Source: Streptomyces sp. KL109B
GTDB taxonomy: Bacteria; Actinomycetota; Actinomycetes; Streptomycetales; Streptomycetaceae
Direction: 5' to 3'
Assembly: GCF_030766935.1 (NCBI RefSeq)
Contig: NZ_JASERL010000002.1
Location: 310,001 to 374,000, forward strand
DNA: 64,000 nucleotides
Within the stretch, counting starts at the first letter, position 1, and each line of letters begins with the position of its first letter. Shown in pieces: positions 1 to 7,861 of the stretch. The notes under the pieces are model-generated. The model had not been told where the DNA came from and ran no database searches. It saw nothing but the letters and a program-made list of their open reading frames with translations. The translations under genes and the position numbers were made by a program.

Positions 1-416
1 CGTACGACGATCACCGGGCACTGCGCGCGGGCCGCGACCGTCAGGCCGACCGAGCCGAGCAGCGTCCCGGCGAGTGCACCGCGCCCCCGCGATCCGGTCA
101 CCACGGCAGCGGCCTGCTCGCTCGCGTGCAGCAGCGCCGACGACGGCTCCTCGGGGAGCACGCTCGTCGTCAACGGGACGTCGGGTCGGCGGAGTTGGGC
201 GCGGTGGGCGGCAGTGCCGACGACGTTCTCGGCGTAGACGCGCTCGCCGGGTCGGCCGACGTCGCCGCCGAGGGTGGCGCCCTCGTACCGTTCCCACAGC
301 GACGCGTACACGAGACGGACCGGCAGTCCGCGCCGCCCGGCCTCGTCGACGGCCCAGTCAAGCGCGGCCAGACTGGCGTCCGACCCGTCCACGCCCACGA
401 TCAGGGGCAGCTCCAT
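1..416 (-). CDS. Universal stress protein (UspA family), 3' end cut by the window edge
   Basis: Reading the minus strand from an ATG at 416 gives an open frame to base 1 (138 codons), so the C-terminus lies outside the window. The product opens MELPLIVGVDGSDAS, the usual first strand and Asp of a Usp nucleotide-binding fold. It ends with VVTGSRGRGAL and LGSVGLTVAARAQCPVIVV, the G-x2-G-x9-G(S) ATP-binding signature of ATP-binding Usp proteins. Members are cytoplasmic stress or dormancy proteins, usually 140-150 residues per domain or about 290 in tandem form; the cut hides which applies here. It is divergent from the hydrogenase-maturation genes across a 182-bp gap carrying two DevR-like palindromes, which fits hypoxic co-regulation (inference). 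Confidence 0.85.
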   Translation of the reverse strand, partial: MELPLIVGVDGSDASLAALDWAVDEAGRRGLPVRLVYASLWERYEGATLGGDVGRPGERVYAENVVGTAAHRAQLRRPDVPLTTSVLPEEPSSALLHASEQAAAVVTGSRGRGALAGTLLGSVGLTVAARAQCPVIVV

Positions 417-502
417 GCTCCCCACCGCCTTCCCGTCCCGGTCGAACTCGAACTCGTGCCGTGCCGTTACGGGCAGCGTGGCAGCGCGGCGCGGCGCCGT
501 GA

Positions 503-541
503 CGGGGCCGCTTCGGCCCACGTTCGGGGACCTTCGGCCCC
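503..541. promoter_or_regulatory. Two DevR/DosR-like palindromes in the usp / hydrogenase-protease divergent promoter region
   Basis: Bases 505-519 read GGGCCG-CTT-CGGCCC, a perfect 6-3-6 inverted repeat. Bases 526-541 read GGGGACCTTCGGCCCC, a near-palindrome with the same outline. Both resemble the GGGAC-type palindrome bound by the DosR/DevR dormancy regulator and its Streptomyces counterpart OsdR. A third related site lies at 3810-3824. Assignment to a regulator is inferred from pattern and from neighbours (Usp, CBS, hydrogenase maturation); GC-rich palindromes also arise by chance in such genomes. Confidence 0.45.
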
Positions 542-598
542 CTCCCCCGGACCGCCCGGTGCTTCGAGGATGCCTGCGGACGACCGAGGGAGGACGCC

Positions 599-1165
599 AT
601 GTCCGCAGCGGCGCGCGCACGCATCGTGGTCATCGGGGTCGGCAACGAGTTCCGGCACGACGACGGCCTCGGCCCCGCCGTCGTCGCCCGCCTCGGCACC
701 CGCGCGGCGGACCGCCCGCTGCCGCCCGGCACCGTCCTCACGACCTGCGACGGCGAACCGGGGCGGCTGCTCGGCAGCTGGGAGAGCGCCGAGCTCGCCG
801 TGGTCGTCGACGCGGCGCACGCCGAGCCTCCCCAGCCGGGGCGCGTGCACCGGGTCGAGCTGGACGACGGGGCGTTGGCGCGACCGGGACCGGGGCCGGG
901 ACAGGCGAATTCGCACGGGCTCGGGCTCGGCGAGGCCATCGAGCTGTCCCGTGTCCTGGGGCGGCTGCCGGGACGGCTCGTCGTGTACGCGGTGGAGGGC
1001 GCGGACCGCCGCGTCGGCACGGGCCTTTCACCGGTGGTCGCCGAACGCGTCGACGCGGTGGCGGACGCCGTGGAGGCCGACATCGTGCGGCATCGCGACG
1101 CGGCGGCGCGCGGCGGGGCGGCCCGCGATCAGGGCCACGGTCACGGGGGCGGGGTGTCCGTGTGA
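599..1165 (+). CDS. [NiFe]-hydrogenase maturation endopeptidase (HyaD/HycI family)
   Basis: This 188-residue protein has the family hallmark near its start, VIGVGNEFRHDDGLGPAV, where the Glu in GNEFRHDD and a downstream Asp (VVVDAAHAEPP) are the expected nickel ligands. These proteases remove the C-terminal tail of the hydrogenase large subunit after the NiFe(CN)2CO centre is inserted. The ATG at 599 has an AGGGAGGA Shine-Dalgarno about seven bases upstream. The stop overlaps the GTG of hypF by four bases, so the two are probably translationally coupled. The tail beyond about residue 160 is Ala/Gly/His-rich (GHGHGGG) and not conserved in the family. The hydrogenase structural genes are not in the window. 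Confidence 0.85.
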   Translation: MSAAARARIVVIGVGNEFRHDDGLGPAVVARLGTRAADRPLPPGTVLTTCDGEPGRLLGSWESAELAVVVDAAHAEPPQPGRVHRVELDDGALARPGPGPGQANSHGLGLGEAIELSRVLGRLPGRLVVYAVEGADRRVGTGLSPVVAERVDAVADAVEADIVRHRDAAARGGAARDQGHGHGGGVSV

Positions 1166-3534
1166 GTGCCACCGACCGTGCCCCGCAGTCCTGTCAGACC
1201 TGTCAGACCTGGCGCATCGCCGTCTTCGGCCGTGTCCAGGGCGTCGGTTTCCGTCCGTTCGTGCATCGCACGGCGGGCGCGCTCGGCGTCGCGGGCTGGG
1301 TCCGCAATGTCGACGGGCACGTGGAGATCACCGCCCGCGCGCCCGCCCGCGCCCTGGACCGCCTCGTCGCCCGGATCCGGGACGAGGCCCCACCGCTCGC
1401 CATGGTCCGCACGGTCGAGGTGACGCACGCCGACGACCAACTAGCCGCAGCAGAGGGTACGTTCACTGTCCGGCCCAGCCCCCACGCCCCCACCGTCACC
1501 GGCCGCCGCGAGATCCCGCCCGACGCCGCGACGTGCGATCCGTGCCTGGCCGAACTCTTCGACCCGGCCGACCGCCGCTTCCGGTACCCGTTCCTGAGCT
1601 GCTCCGACTGCGGCCCGCGCGCCACCGTCATCGAGGCCCTGCCCTACGACCGCGCCCGTACGACCATGCGCCGCTTCCCGCTCTGCGCGGCCTGCGCCGC
1701 CGAGTACACGGACCCCGCCGACCGCCGCTTCCACGCCGAACCGCTCGCCTGCCCGGACTGCGGGCCACGCCTCGCGTGGGCCGGGGCCGGTCGTCCGGAT
1801 CAGCCCGGCCCCAGCGGTGACATCGCGCTGAAGGCGGCCGTGCGGGCCGTCGACGACGGCGGCATCGTCGCCCTCAAGGGCCTCGGCGGCTACCAACTCG
1901 TGTGCGACGCCTCCCGGTTGACGGCCGTCGCCGAGCTGCGGCGGCGCAAGCACCGGCCGGCGAAGCCGTTCGCCGTCATGGTCGCCGACCCGGCCGCCGT
2001 GCGCCGCCTCGCCGAGTGCGGCGCCGTGGAGGAGGCCGCGCTGCGCTCCCCGCAGCGTCCCATCGTCGTCCTGGACGTCGGCTCGCACATCCCGCTTCCC
2101 CAGGTCTCACCCGGCACGGGTCGCTTGGGGCTCTTCCTGCCGACCACGGGGCTGCACCATCTGCTGCTGCGCGCCCTCGACCGGCCCCTCGTCGTCACCA
2201 GCGGCAACCGCTCGGGCGGCCCGATCGCCATCGACGACGCCGCCGCGCGCCGGACGCTCGCCGGTATCGCGGACGGTTTCCTCACCCACGACCGGCCGGT
2301 CGCCGCCCGCTACGACGACTCGGTGGTGCACCGGGTGGGACGTCGCGTACGCACGGTGCGCCGGGCCCGCGGTCTCGCGCCCGCCCCGCTCGGGCTGCCG
2401 CTCGCGTCGCCGCTGCCCCTGGTGGCGGCCGGGGCCCACCTCAAGCACACCTTCACCCTCGTCGAGGGCGACCGCGCCCATATCGCCGCGCACACCGGCG
2501 ACTTGGCGGACGCCGACACGTACGACGCCTTCCGCTCCTCGTACGCGGATCTGACCCGCCTCACCGGCATCGCCCCGCGCGCGGTGGCCCACGACATGCA
2601 CCCCGGTTACCTGTCCACCCAGTGGGCGCAGGGCCTGCCGGACGGCGTGCGGCGGGTTCCTGTGCAGCACCATCACGCGCATGTGGCCGCGGTGGCCGCC
2701 GAGCACGGGGTGCGGACCCCGTTCATCGGCGTCGCCTACGACGGTCTCGGGCTCGGCGACGACGGCACGCTGTGGGGCGGCGAGGTCCTCGTCGCCTCGC
2801 TCACCGGCTATCGGCGGGTGGGCCGGTTCGCCCGCGCCCCGTTGCCCGGCGGCGAGTCCGCCGTCCGGCACCCCTGGCGCACCGCACTCGGCCACCTGTA
2901 CGGCGCCGAACCGCTGGGTTCGCAGCCGCCTCCGGCGTGGCTGGCGCGGACGTTCGCGCGGCGCCTCGACGCGGTGGCCGCCGAGCGGGTGTGCGCGCTG
3001 ATCCGGCGCGGCACGCACTGCCCCCAGGCCTCAAGCGCGGGCCGCCTCTTCGACACGGTGGCCGCGCTGCTCGGCCTGAGCGAGGACACGGTGTCGTACG
3101 AGGGTGAGGCCGCGGTCGCCCTGGAGAGCGCGGCGGACCGGGCACCGGGGAAGGTGCCCGCGCTGCCGTGGCGGATCGCGCGGGCGGACGGGGTGTGGGT
3201 CTACGACCCGGCGCCGACGCTGACGGCGGTCCTGGAGCGGCGCGCCGAGGGCGAGCCGGCGCCCGTCCTCGCGGCCGCCTTCCACGCGACCGTCGCCGAG
3301 GCGACCGCCGCGCTCGTCGAGCGGGTGGTGGCCGACGGCGGCCCGCGCACGGTGTGCCTGGGCGGCGGCTGCTTCGTCAACCGCCGTCTGCTGCAAGGGA
3401 CTTCGCGGCTGCTGCGGGCGCAGGGGCTGCGCGTGCTCGCGGGCTCCGCGGTCCCCGCGAACGACGGCGGCATCAGCTTCGGCCAGGCGGCCGTCGCCGC
3501 GGCCCGCCTCCGTGCGGACGAAGGGCGTACGTGA
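1162..3534 (+). CDS. hypF: Carbamoyltransferase HypF, hydrogenase cyanide-ligand synthesis
   Basis: HypF uses carbamoyl phosphate and ATP to carbamoylate the C-terminal Cys of HypE, supplying the CN ligands of NiFe hydrogenases. The 790-residue product shows all domains in order: acylphosphatase (about 18-105, FGRVQGVGFRPFVHR), two zinc-finger-like units (CDPC...CSDC and CAAC...CPDC), a YrdC-like domain (about 210-390, ALKGLGGYQLVCDA, TSGNRSGGPI) and the Kae1-like C-terminal domain (HHHAH, AYDGLGLGDDG, GGGCFVN). The start is the GTG at 1162, overlapping the protease stop; the frame stays open upstream to 274 but that part matches nothing. It overlaps hypC by one base at its stop. Confidence 0.95.
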   Translation: MSATDRAPQSCQTCQTWRIAVFGRVQGVGFRPFVHRTAGALGVAGWVRNVDGHVEITARAPARALDRLVARIRDEAPPLAMVRTVEVTHADDQLAAAEGTFTVRPSPHAPTVTGRREIPPDAATCDPCLAELFDPADRRFRYPFLSCSDCGPRATVIEALPYDRARTTMRRFPLCAACAAEYTDPADRRFHAEPLACPDCGPRLAWAGAGRPDQPGPSGDIALKAAVRAVDDGGIVALKGLGGYQLVCDASRLTAVAELRRRKHRPAKPFAVMVADPAAVRRLAECGAVEEAALRSPQRPIVVLDVGSHIPLPQVSPGTGRLGLFLPTTGLHHLLLRALDRPLVVTSGNRSGGPIAIDDAAARRTLAGIADGFLTHDRPVAARYDDSVVHRVGRRVRTVRRARGLAPAPLGLPLASPLPLVAAGAHLKHTFTLVEGDRAHIAAHTGDLADADTYDAFRSSYADLTRLTGIAPRAVAHDMHPGYLSTQWAQGLPDGVRRVPVQHHHAHVAAVAAEHGVRTPFIGVAYDGLGLGDDGTLWGGEVLVASLTGYRRVGRFARAPLPGGESAVRHPWRTALGHLYGAEPLGSQPPPAWLARTFARRLDAVAAERVCALIRRGTHCPQASSAGRLFDTVAALLGLSEDTVSYEGEAAVALESAADRAPGKVPALPWRIARADGVWVYDPAPTLTAVLERRAEGEPAPVLAAAFHATVAEATAALVERVVADGGPRTVCLGGGCFVNRRLLQGTSRLLRAQGLRVLAGSAVPANDGGISFGQAAVAAARLRADEGRT

Positions 3535-3809
3535 TGTGTCTCGGGATCCCCGGCCGCGTGCTCGCCGTGCGCGAGGACACGGGCGTGCGCATGGGCGACG
3601 TCGACTTCGGCGGCGTACGGCGCGAGGTGTGTCTCGCGTACGTCCCCGAGGCCGGGGTCGGGACGTACGTCGTCGTCCACGTCGGCTTCGCGATCTCCTA
3701 CGTCGACGAGGCCGAGGCCGTCCGCACCCTCGACGTGCTGCGCGCCATGGCCGACCAGGTCGAGGGCGAACTCGGCGAGCCGCTGCCCGGCCGGGCGGAC
3801 GCGGTCTGA
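3534..3809 (+). CDS. hypC: Hydrogenase assembly chaperone HypC/HupF
   Basis: The 91-residue product begins MCLGIPGRVLAV. The Cys after the initiator Met is the residue by which HypC binds HypD and the hydrogenase large-subunit precursor while the Fe(CN)2CO unit is delivered. The rest (YVDEAEAVRTLDVL) fits the family, and the length is typical. Its ATG overlaps the hypF TGA by one base (TGATG), so translation is coupled. A hypD gene usually follows hypC, but here the next gene is an acetyltransferase fusion, so hypD must lie elsewhere if the pathway is complete. Confidence 0.95.
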   Translation: MCLGIPGRVLAVREDTGVRMGDVDFGGVRREVCLAYVPEAGVGTYVVVHVGFAISYVDEAEAVRTLDVLRAMADQVEGELGEPLPGRADAV

Positions 3810-3824
3810 GGGACCGTCGGCCCC
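3810..3824. promoter_or_regulatory. DevR/DosR-like palindrome upstream of the acetyltransferase-CBS operon
   Basis: The bases directly after the hypC stop read GGGACCGTCGGCCCC, a 15-bp near-palindrome of the same design as the sites at 505-541. It lies 82 bp before the ATG at 3907, a reasonable activator position for the operon of the GNAT/acyl-CoA-synthetase fusion, the CBS-BON protein and the hypE remnant. Regulator identity is inferred only. Confidence 0.4.
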
Positions 3825-3906
3825 GTACCGGTGCACCGCCCGGCCCATCGGACGGCGCCCGCGCGCGGCGGACGCTGGGAGTGCCCGGACGGAGAAGGGG
3901 ACGACG

Positions 3907-6675
3907 ATGACCGGACTCCAGGACCACGGCCAGGACCGGTTCCATGACCAGGGCCCGATGACGACGCCGGGTGCGCCGGTGCACGCGCTGCTCGCGGACG
4001 GCACCACGGTGCGGATCCGCCGCGCGGGGCCGCAGGACCGGGCGGCGGTGCTGCGCCTGTACGAGACGATGTCGCCGGAGCACCTGCGGCTGCGCTTCTT
4101 CTCCCTCAGCCGGGCCTCGGCGCGGCAGGCCGCCGACCGGGTGGCCAGGACCGAGCGCCCCGAATATCTGGCGCTGGTCTGCGAACGGGGCGGCGCCGAT
4201 GCCGAGTTCGGGCTGATCGGCCTGGCCGAGTACGAGCGCACAGAGCACGCCGACGACGGCTCCGGGGCGGGCACGGGGGCCGCCGAGATCTCCCTCGCCG
4301 TCGACGACCACTGGCACCACAAGGGTGTCGGCACCCTCCTGTTGGAGCATCTCGCGGGCGCCGCGCGGGCCGCCGGGGTCACGGAGTTCGTCGCCGACGC
4401 GCTCGCCGAGAACCACGAGATGCTGAAGGTCTTCGCCGACCTGGGGCTGCGCACCAAGCGCTCCTTCGACGGGCCCGAGGTGCACTGCACGGTGCAACTC
4501 GCGCAGGACGAGGACTACTTGACGGCGGTCGAGGCGCGGGGGCGGGTCGCCGACGTGGCCAGCCTGGCGCCGCTGCTGCACCCCGGGACCGTCGCCGTGA
4601 TCGGCGTCGGGCGGCGGCCGGGCTCCGTCGGCCGGGCGATCCTGCACAATCTGCGCACCGGCGGCTTCGCCGGGCGGCTGTTCGCGGTGCACCCGCGGGC
4701 GGTCAACCTGTGCGGCGTTCCGGCCAGGGCGTCCGTGGCCGAGCTGCCGCGCGTGCCGGACCTCGCCGTGCTCGCGGTGCCCGCCGACGCGGTGCCGGGG
4801 GTCGCCGAGGAGTGCGGGCGGGCAGGCGTGCGCGCGCTGCTCGTCGTGTCCGCCGGGTTCGGCGCCGAGGACGCCGCCCGACTCGTCGACGTCTGCCGCC
4901 GGTTCGGGATGCGGCTCGCCGGGCCGAACTGTCTCGGCCTCGCCAATACCGCCCCGGACGTCCGGCTCGACGCGACCTTCGCGGCCCGCCATCCGGGCCC
5001 CGGCACGGCGGGCGTCGCGGTGCAGTCCGGCGGCGTCGGCATCGCGCTGCTCGACGGGCTCGCCCGGCTCGGCATCGGGGTGTCGTCATTCGTGTCGCTT
5101 GGCGACAAGTACGACGTCAGCGGCAACGACCTGCTCCAGTGGTGGGAGGGCGACGGCCGCACCGACCTGGCGCTGCTGCACCTGGAGTCGTTCGGCAACC
5201 CGCGCGCCTTCTCCCGCACCGCGCGCCGCGTGGCCCGCGCCATGCCGGTGCTCACCGTCGACGCGGGCCGCTCCGAACCGGGGAGGCGGGCGGCGGCCTC
5301 GCACACCGCGGCGGCCGCCACTCCCACCATGACCCGGCAGGCCCTGTTCACGCAGGCCGGTGTCACCGCGACCCGGACGATCGGCGAACTCCTCGACACG
5401 GCCGCCCTGTTGCACGCGCAGCCGCTGCCGAAGGGCCGCCGCGTCGCCGTGGTCAGCAACGCGGGCGGCATCGGCGTGCTCGCCGCCGACGCCTGCGCAG
5501 AGGCCGGGCTGGCGGTGCCGCCGCTCGCGCCCGAGCTCGTGGACCGGCTGCTCGACGTGCTGCCCGCGGACGCCCGCGCGTACAACCCGGTCGACGCGAC
5601 GGCGGCCGTCGAGGAGCGTCAACTGCGCGACTGCGTCGAGGTGTTGGCCGCTCACGGGGCCGTGGACGCGGTGCTCGTGGCGCTGGTGCCGACGGCGGTG
5701 GCCGCCGCGACCGGCACCGATCTGACCCGCGCGCTCACCGCCACCCGCGCCCCACAGCGCCCGCTGCTCACCGTGCTGCCCGCGCAGGCCGCCCGCGTCG
5801 AACTGCTCGACGCCGCCGTGCCCGCGTACGCCGACGCGCAGGACGCGGCGCGAGCCCTGGCGCACGCCGTCACCCGCGCCGAGTGGCTCACCCAAGAGCC
5901 CGGCGACGTACCGGAGTTGAAGGGTGTGGAGACGGCGGCGGCGCGCGCCCTCGTCGCCTCCTATCTGGCCGGGCACCCCGACGGCGGCTGGCTCGACCCG
6001 CGGGACACCGCCGCGCTCCTCGCCGCGTACGGCATTCCGCAGCTGCCGTGGGCGTGGGCCCGCGACGAGGACGAGGCCGTCGTCGCCGCCGAACGCCTCG
6101 CGGGCCCGTCCGGGCTCGTCGTGATGAAGGCGCACTGGCCCGGCCTGCTGCACAAGAGCGAGCAGCGCGCCCTCCACCTCGACCTGCGCGGCTCAAGCCA
6201 AGTGCGCGCCGCGCACCGGGACTTGACGACCCGCTTCGGCGACCTGATGACCGGCGTCGTCGTGCAGCCGCTCGCCGAGCGCGGCACCGAGCTGTTCGCC
6301 GGGGTCGCCCAGGACGAGGTGTTCGGGCCGCTCGTGGTGTTCGGGCTCGGCGGCACGGCGACCGATCTGCTCGCCGACCGCGCGGGACGCCTCGCCCCGC
6401 TCACCGACCGCGCCGCGCACGAGCTGCTGACCGCTCCGCGCTGCGCGCCACTGCTGTTCGGCTACGCCGGCCGGCCCGCCGCCGACCTCGCCGCCCTGGA
6501 ACAGCTCCTGCACCGACTGTCCCGGATGGCCTGCGAGCTGCCGCAGCTCGCGGAGGCCGATCTCAATCCCGTACTGGCCGGTCCCGGCGGCATCACCACG
6601 CTCGACGTCCGGGTGCGGCTCGCGCCGCGCCGGGCCCACGACCCGTATCTGCGCCGCCTGCGTCGGCCCGCCTGA
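3907..6675 (+). CDS. GNAT acetyltransferase fused to NDP-forming acyl-CoA synthetase domains (PatA-type protein acetyltransferase)
   Basis: A 922-residue fusion. The GNAT domain is N-terminal (about 25-175; acetyl-CoA loop HHKGVGTLLLEHL near 135-148). A CoA-binding Rossmann domain follows (about 215-310, VAVIGVGRRPGSVG), then succinyl-CoA-ligase-like domains with an SHTAAAA loop near 465, and a C-terminal ATP-grasp domain (about 670-915, VMKAHWPGLLHKSE, GLGGTATD). The N-terminal GNAT order is that described for Streptomyces Pat, the reverse of Salmonella Pat, whose target is AMP-forming acyl-CoA synthetases. Lys acetylation of metabolic enzymes is therefore the likely role; the substrate cannot be read from sequence. 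A His remains in the loop that carries the phosphohistidine in true ADP-forming synthetases. RBS GGAGAAGGGG precedes the ATG. It is followed after 10 bp by the CBS-BON gene. Confidence 0.88.
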   Translation: MTGLQDHGQDRFHDQGPMTTPGAPVHALLADGTTVRIRRAGPQDRAAVLRLYETMSPEHLRLRFFSLSRASARQAADRVARTERPEYLALVCERGGADAEFGLIGLAEYERTEHADDGSGAGTGAAEISLAVDDHWHHKGVGTLLLEHLAGAARAAGVTEFVADALAENHEMLKVFADLGLRTKRSFDGPEVHCTVQLAQDEDYLTAVEARGRVADVASLAPLLHPGTVAVIGVGRRPGSVGRAILHNLRTGGFAGRLFAVHPRAVNLCGVPARASVAELPRVPDLAVLAVPADAVPGVAEECGRAGVRALLVVSAGFGAEDAARLVDVCRRFGMRLAGPNCLGLANTAPDVRLDATFAARHPGPGTAGVAVQSGGVGIALLDGLARLGIGVSSFVSLGDKYDVSGNDLLQWWEGDGRTDLALLHLESFGNPRAFSRTARRVARAMPVLTVDAGRSEPGRRAAASHTAAAATPTMTRQALFTQAGVTATRTIGELLDTAALLHAQPLPKGRRVAVVSNAGGIGVLAADACAEAGLAVPPLAPELVDRLLDVLPADARAYNPVDATAAVEERQLRDCVEVLAAHGAVDAVLVALVPTAVAAATGTDLTRALTATRAPQRPLLTVLPAQAARVELLDAAVPAYADAQDAARALAHAVTRAEWLTQEPGDVPELKGVETAAARALVASYLAGHPDGGWLDPRDTAALLAAYGIPQLPWAWARDEDEAVVAAERLAGPSGLVVMKAHWPGLLHKSEQRALHLDLRGSSQVRAAHRDLTTRFGDLMTGVVVQPLAERGTELFAGVAQDEVFGPLVVFGLGGTATDLLADRAGRLAPLTDRAAHELLTAPRCAPLLFGYAGRPAADLAALEQLLHRLSRMACELPQLAEADLNPVLAGPGGITTLDVRVRLAPRRAHDPYLRRLRRPA

Positions 6676-6685
6676 GGAGGTTCCC

Positions 6686-7423
6686 GTGAAACACGTCAAG
6701 ACCGGAGCGGTGATGGTCACCGATGTCGTGACCGTCCGCGGCGGCACCCCGTTCAAGGAGGTCGCGCGGCTGCTCGCGGAGCGTCGCATCAGCGGCCTGC
6801 CGGTGGTCGACGACGACGGACACGTCGTCGGTGTGATCTCCGAGACCGATCTGCTGCGCCACCAGGCCGAGCAGTTGGAGCCGTACGAGGAGCCGGGTGG
6901 CGTACGCGGCCGGCTGCTGCGGATGCGGCCGGGCCACCGGAGGGCGGCGCGGCGTGCGGTCGCGCGCACCGCCGACGGCCTCATGTCGAGTCCCGCCCGT
7001 ACGGTGCGGGCCGAGGCCACGCTCGCGCAGGCCGCCCGCACCATGGCCGAGCACGGCGTCGAGCGGCTTCCCGTCGTCGACGAGGAGGACCGGCTCGTCG
7101 GCATCGTCACCCGCCGCGATCTGCTGGGCGTGTTCCTCGTCCCGGACGCCGAGATCCGCCGCACCGTGATCGAGGAGGTCCTGGTGCGCGCCCTGTGGCT
7201 GACGCCGCGCAGCGTCGCGGTCGATGTCCGCGAAGGGGTCGTGACGCTCGACGGGCAGTTGGAGCGGCGCAGCGAGCGGGACATCGCGCGCGCGATGACG
7301 CGCCGCGCGGACGGCGTCGTGGGCGTGGTCGACCGGTTGACGTTCCGCGTCGACGACTCGCATCTGCGCCCGGACGAGCAGGCGTTGCACGGCGTCGCGG
7401 ACGACTGGCTGCGCAAGCTGTGA
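6686..7423 (+). CDS. Tandem CBS-domain protein with C-terminal BON domain
   Basis: The 245-residue product has CBS 1 at about 8-60 (VMVTDVVTVRGGTPFKEVAR, ISGLPVVDDDGHVVGVISETDLL) and CBS 2 at about 97-150 (LMSSPARTVRAEATLAQAA, VERLPVVDEEDRLVGIVTRRDLL). A BON domain follows at about 157-222 (SVAVDVREGVVTLDGQLERRSE, VVGVVDRL). CBS pairs bind adenine nucleotides and BON domains bind phospholipid or other ligands. Such proteins are widespread in actinobacterial dormancy regulons, where their exact task is unknown. GTG start at 6686 with GAGGAGG six bases upstream; probably one transcript with the acetyltransferase fusion before it. Confidence 0.88.
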   Translation: MKHVKTGAVMVTDVVTVRGGTPFKEVARLLAERRISGLPVVDDDGHVVGVISETDLLRHQAEQLEPYEEPGGVRGRLLRMRPGHRRAARRAVARTADGLMSSPARTVRAEATLAQAARTMAEHGVERLPVVDEEDRLVGIVTRRDLLGVFLVPDAEIRRTVIEEVLVRALWLTPRSVAVDVREGVVTLDGQLERRSERDIARAMTRRADGVVGVVDRLTFRVDDSHLRPDEQALHGVADDWLRKL

Positions 7424-7462
7424 ACCCGGAGAGCCCGTGAGGAGCCTGAGGGGTAGTCCTTC

Positions 7463-7732
7463 ATGACCGCGGCACCCCCGGCGTCGAGCCCGTCCGCCGC
7501 CCTCAACGAGATCGCGCGCGCCGCGTCGGTCCCGGTGGAGCTGGACGAGTCGGCGCTGGCCGTCCCCGACACGGTGGCCGCGGCCTGCGATCTGCTCGGC
7601 CTGGCCCCGCGCACCGTCGCGAACGAGGGCTGCCTCGTCGCCTTCGTCGCCTTCGTCGCCCCGGAGGCGGGCGAGGCGGCGCCGGCCGTGGTGGAGATAC
7701 CGCTGGGGGAACAACTCCCGCGCGTCTGCTGA
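7463..7732 (+). pseudogene. hypE: Remnant of hypE: C-terminal segments joined, catalytic N-terminal domain missing
   Basis: This 89-codon frame matches only pieces of HypE (normally about 340-360 residues). Residues 12-66 (LNEIARAASVPVELDE, VAAACDLLGLAPRTVANEG) correspond to the start of the second AIR-synthase domain. The last residues, LGEQLPRVC, correspond to the extreme C-terminus, including the PRxC cysteine that HypF carbamoylates. The entire ATP-binding N-terminal domain and most of the second domain are missing. A short duplication (VAFVAFVA) is visible. It has its own ATG with a GAGGGG-like RBS, so it may be translated. I call it a deletion derivative of hypE; a working minimal acceptor peptide cannot be excluded. 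Confidence 0.6.
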
Positions 7733-7806
7733 CTTCCACGGCGTCTCCGACGGCACCTTTCGCAACACCTTTGTGATCGGCATCACCCTGTACTCATCGT
7801 GGACGT

Positions 7807-7825
7807 CAGGTCATCATATGACCTG
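7807..7825. promoter_or_regulatory. 19-bp perfect inverted repeat before the tetronate operon (probable operator)
   Basis: CAGGTCAT-N3-ATGACCTG is an exact 8-3-8 palindrome ending 36 bp before the ltnD ATG. FadR-type GntR proteins bind short GGTC/GACC-type palindromes, and a FadR-type regulator is the last gene of this operon (14024-14770), so it is the natural candidate ligand-responsive repressor. The pairing is inference. Confidence 0.55.
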
Positions 7826-7861
7826 CGCTCAACGACGAGAGACAGACAGGGACGGTCACAC

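Noticed and set aside
274..1161. N-terminal extension of hypF
   Set aside because: The HypF acylphosphatase domain begins after the GTG at 1162; the extension overlaps the protease gene in another frame and the usp gene on the other strand.
7738..7861. Riboswitch before the tetronate operon
   Set aside because: Apart from the operator palindrome no conserved riboswitch core is recognisable in the short leader.
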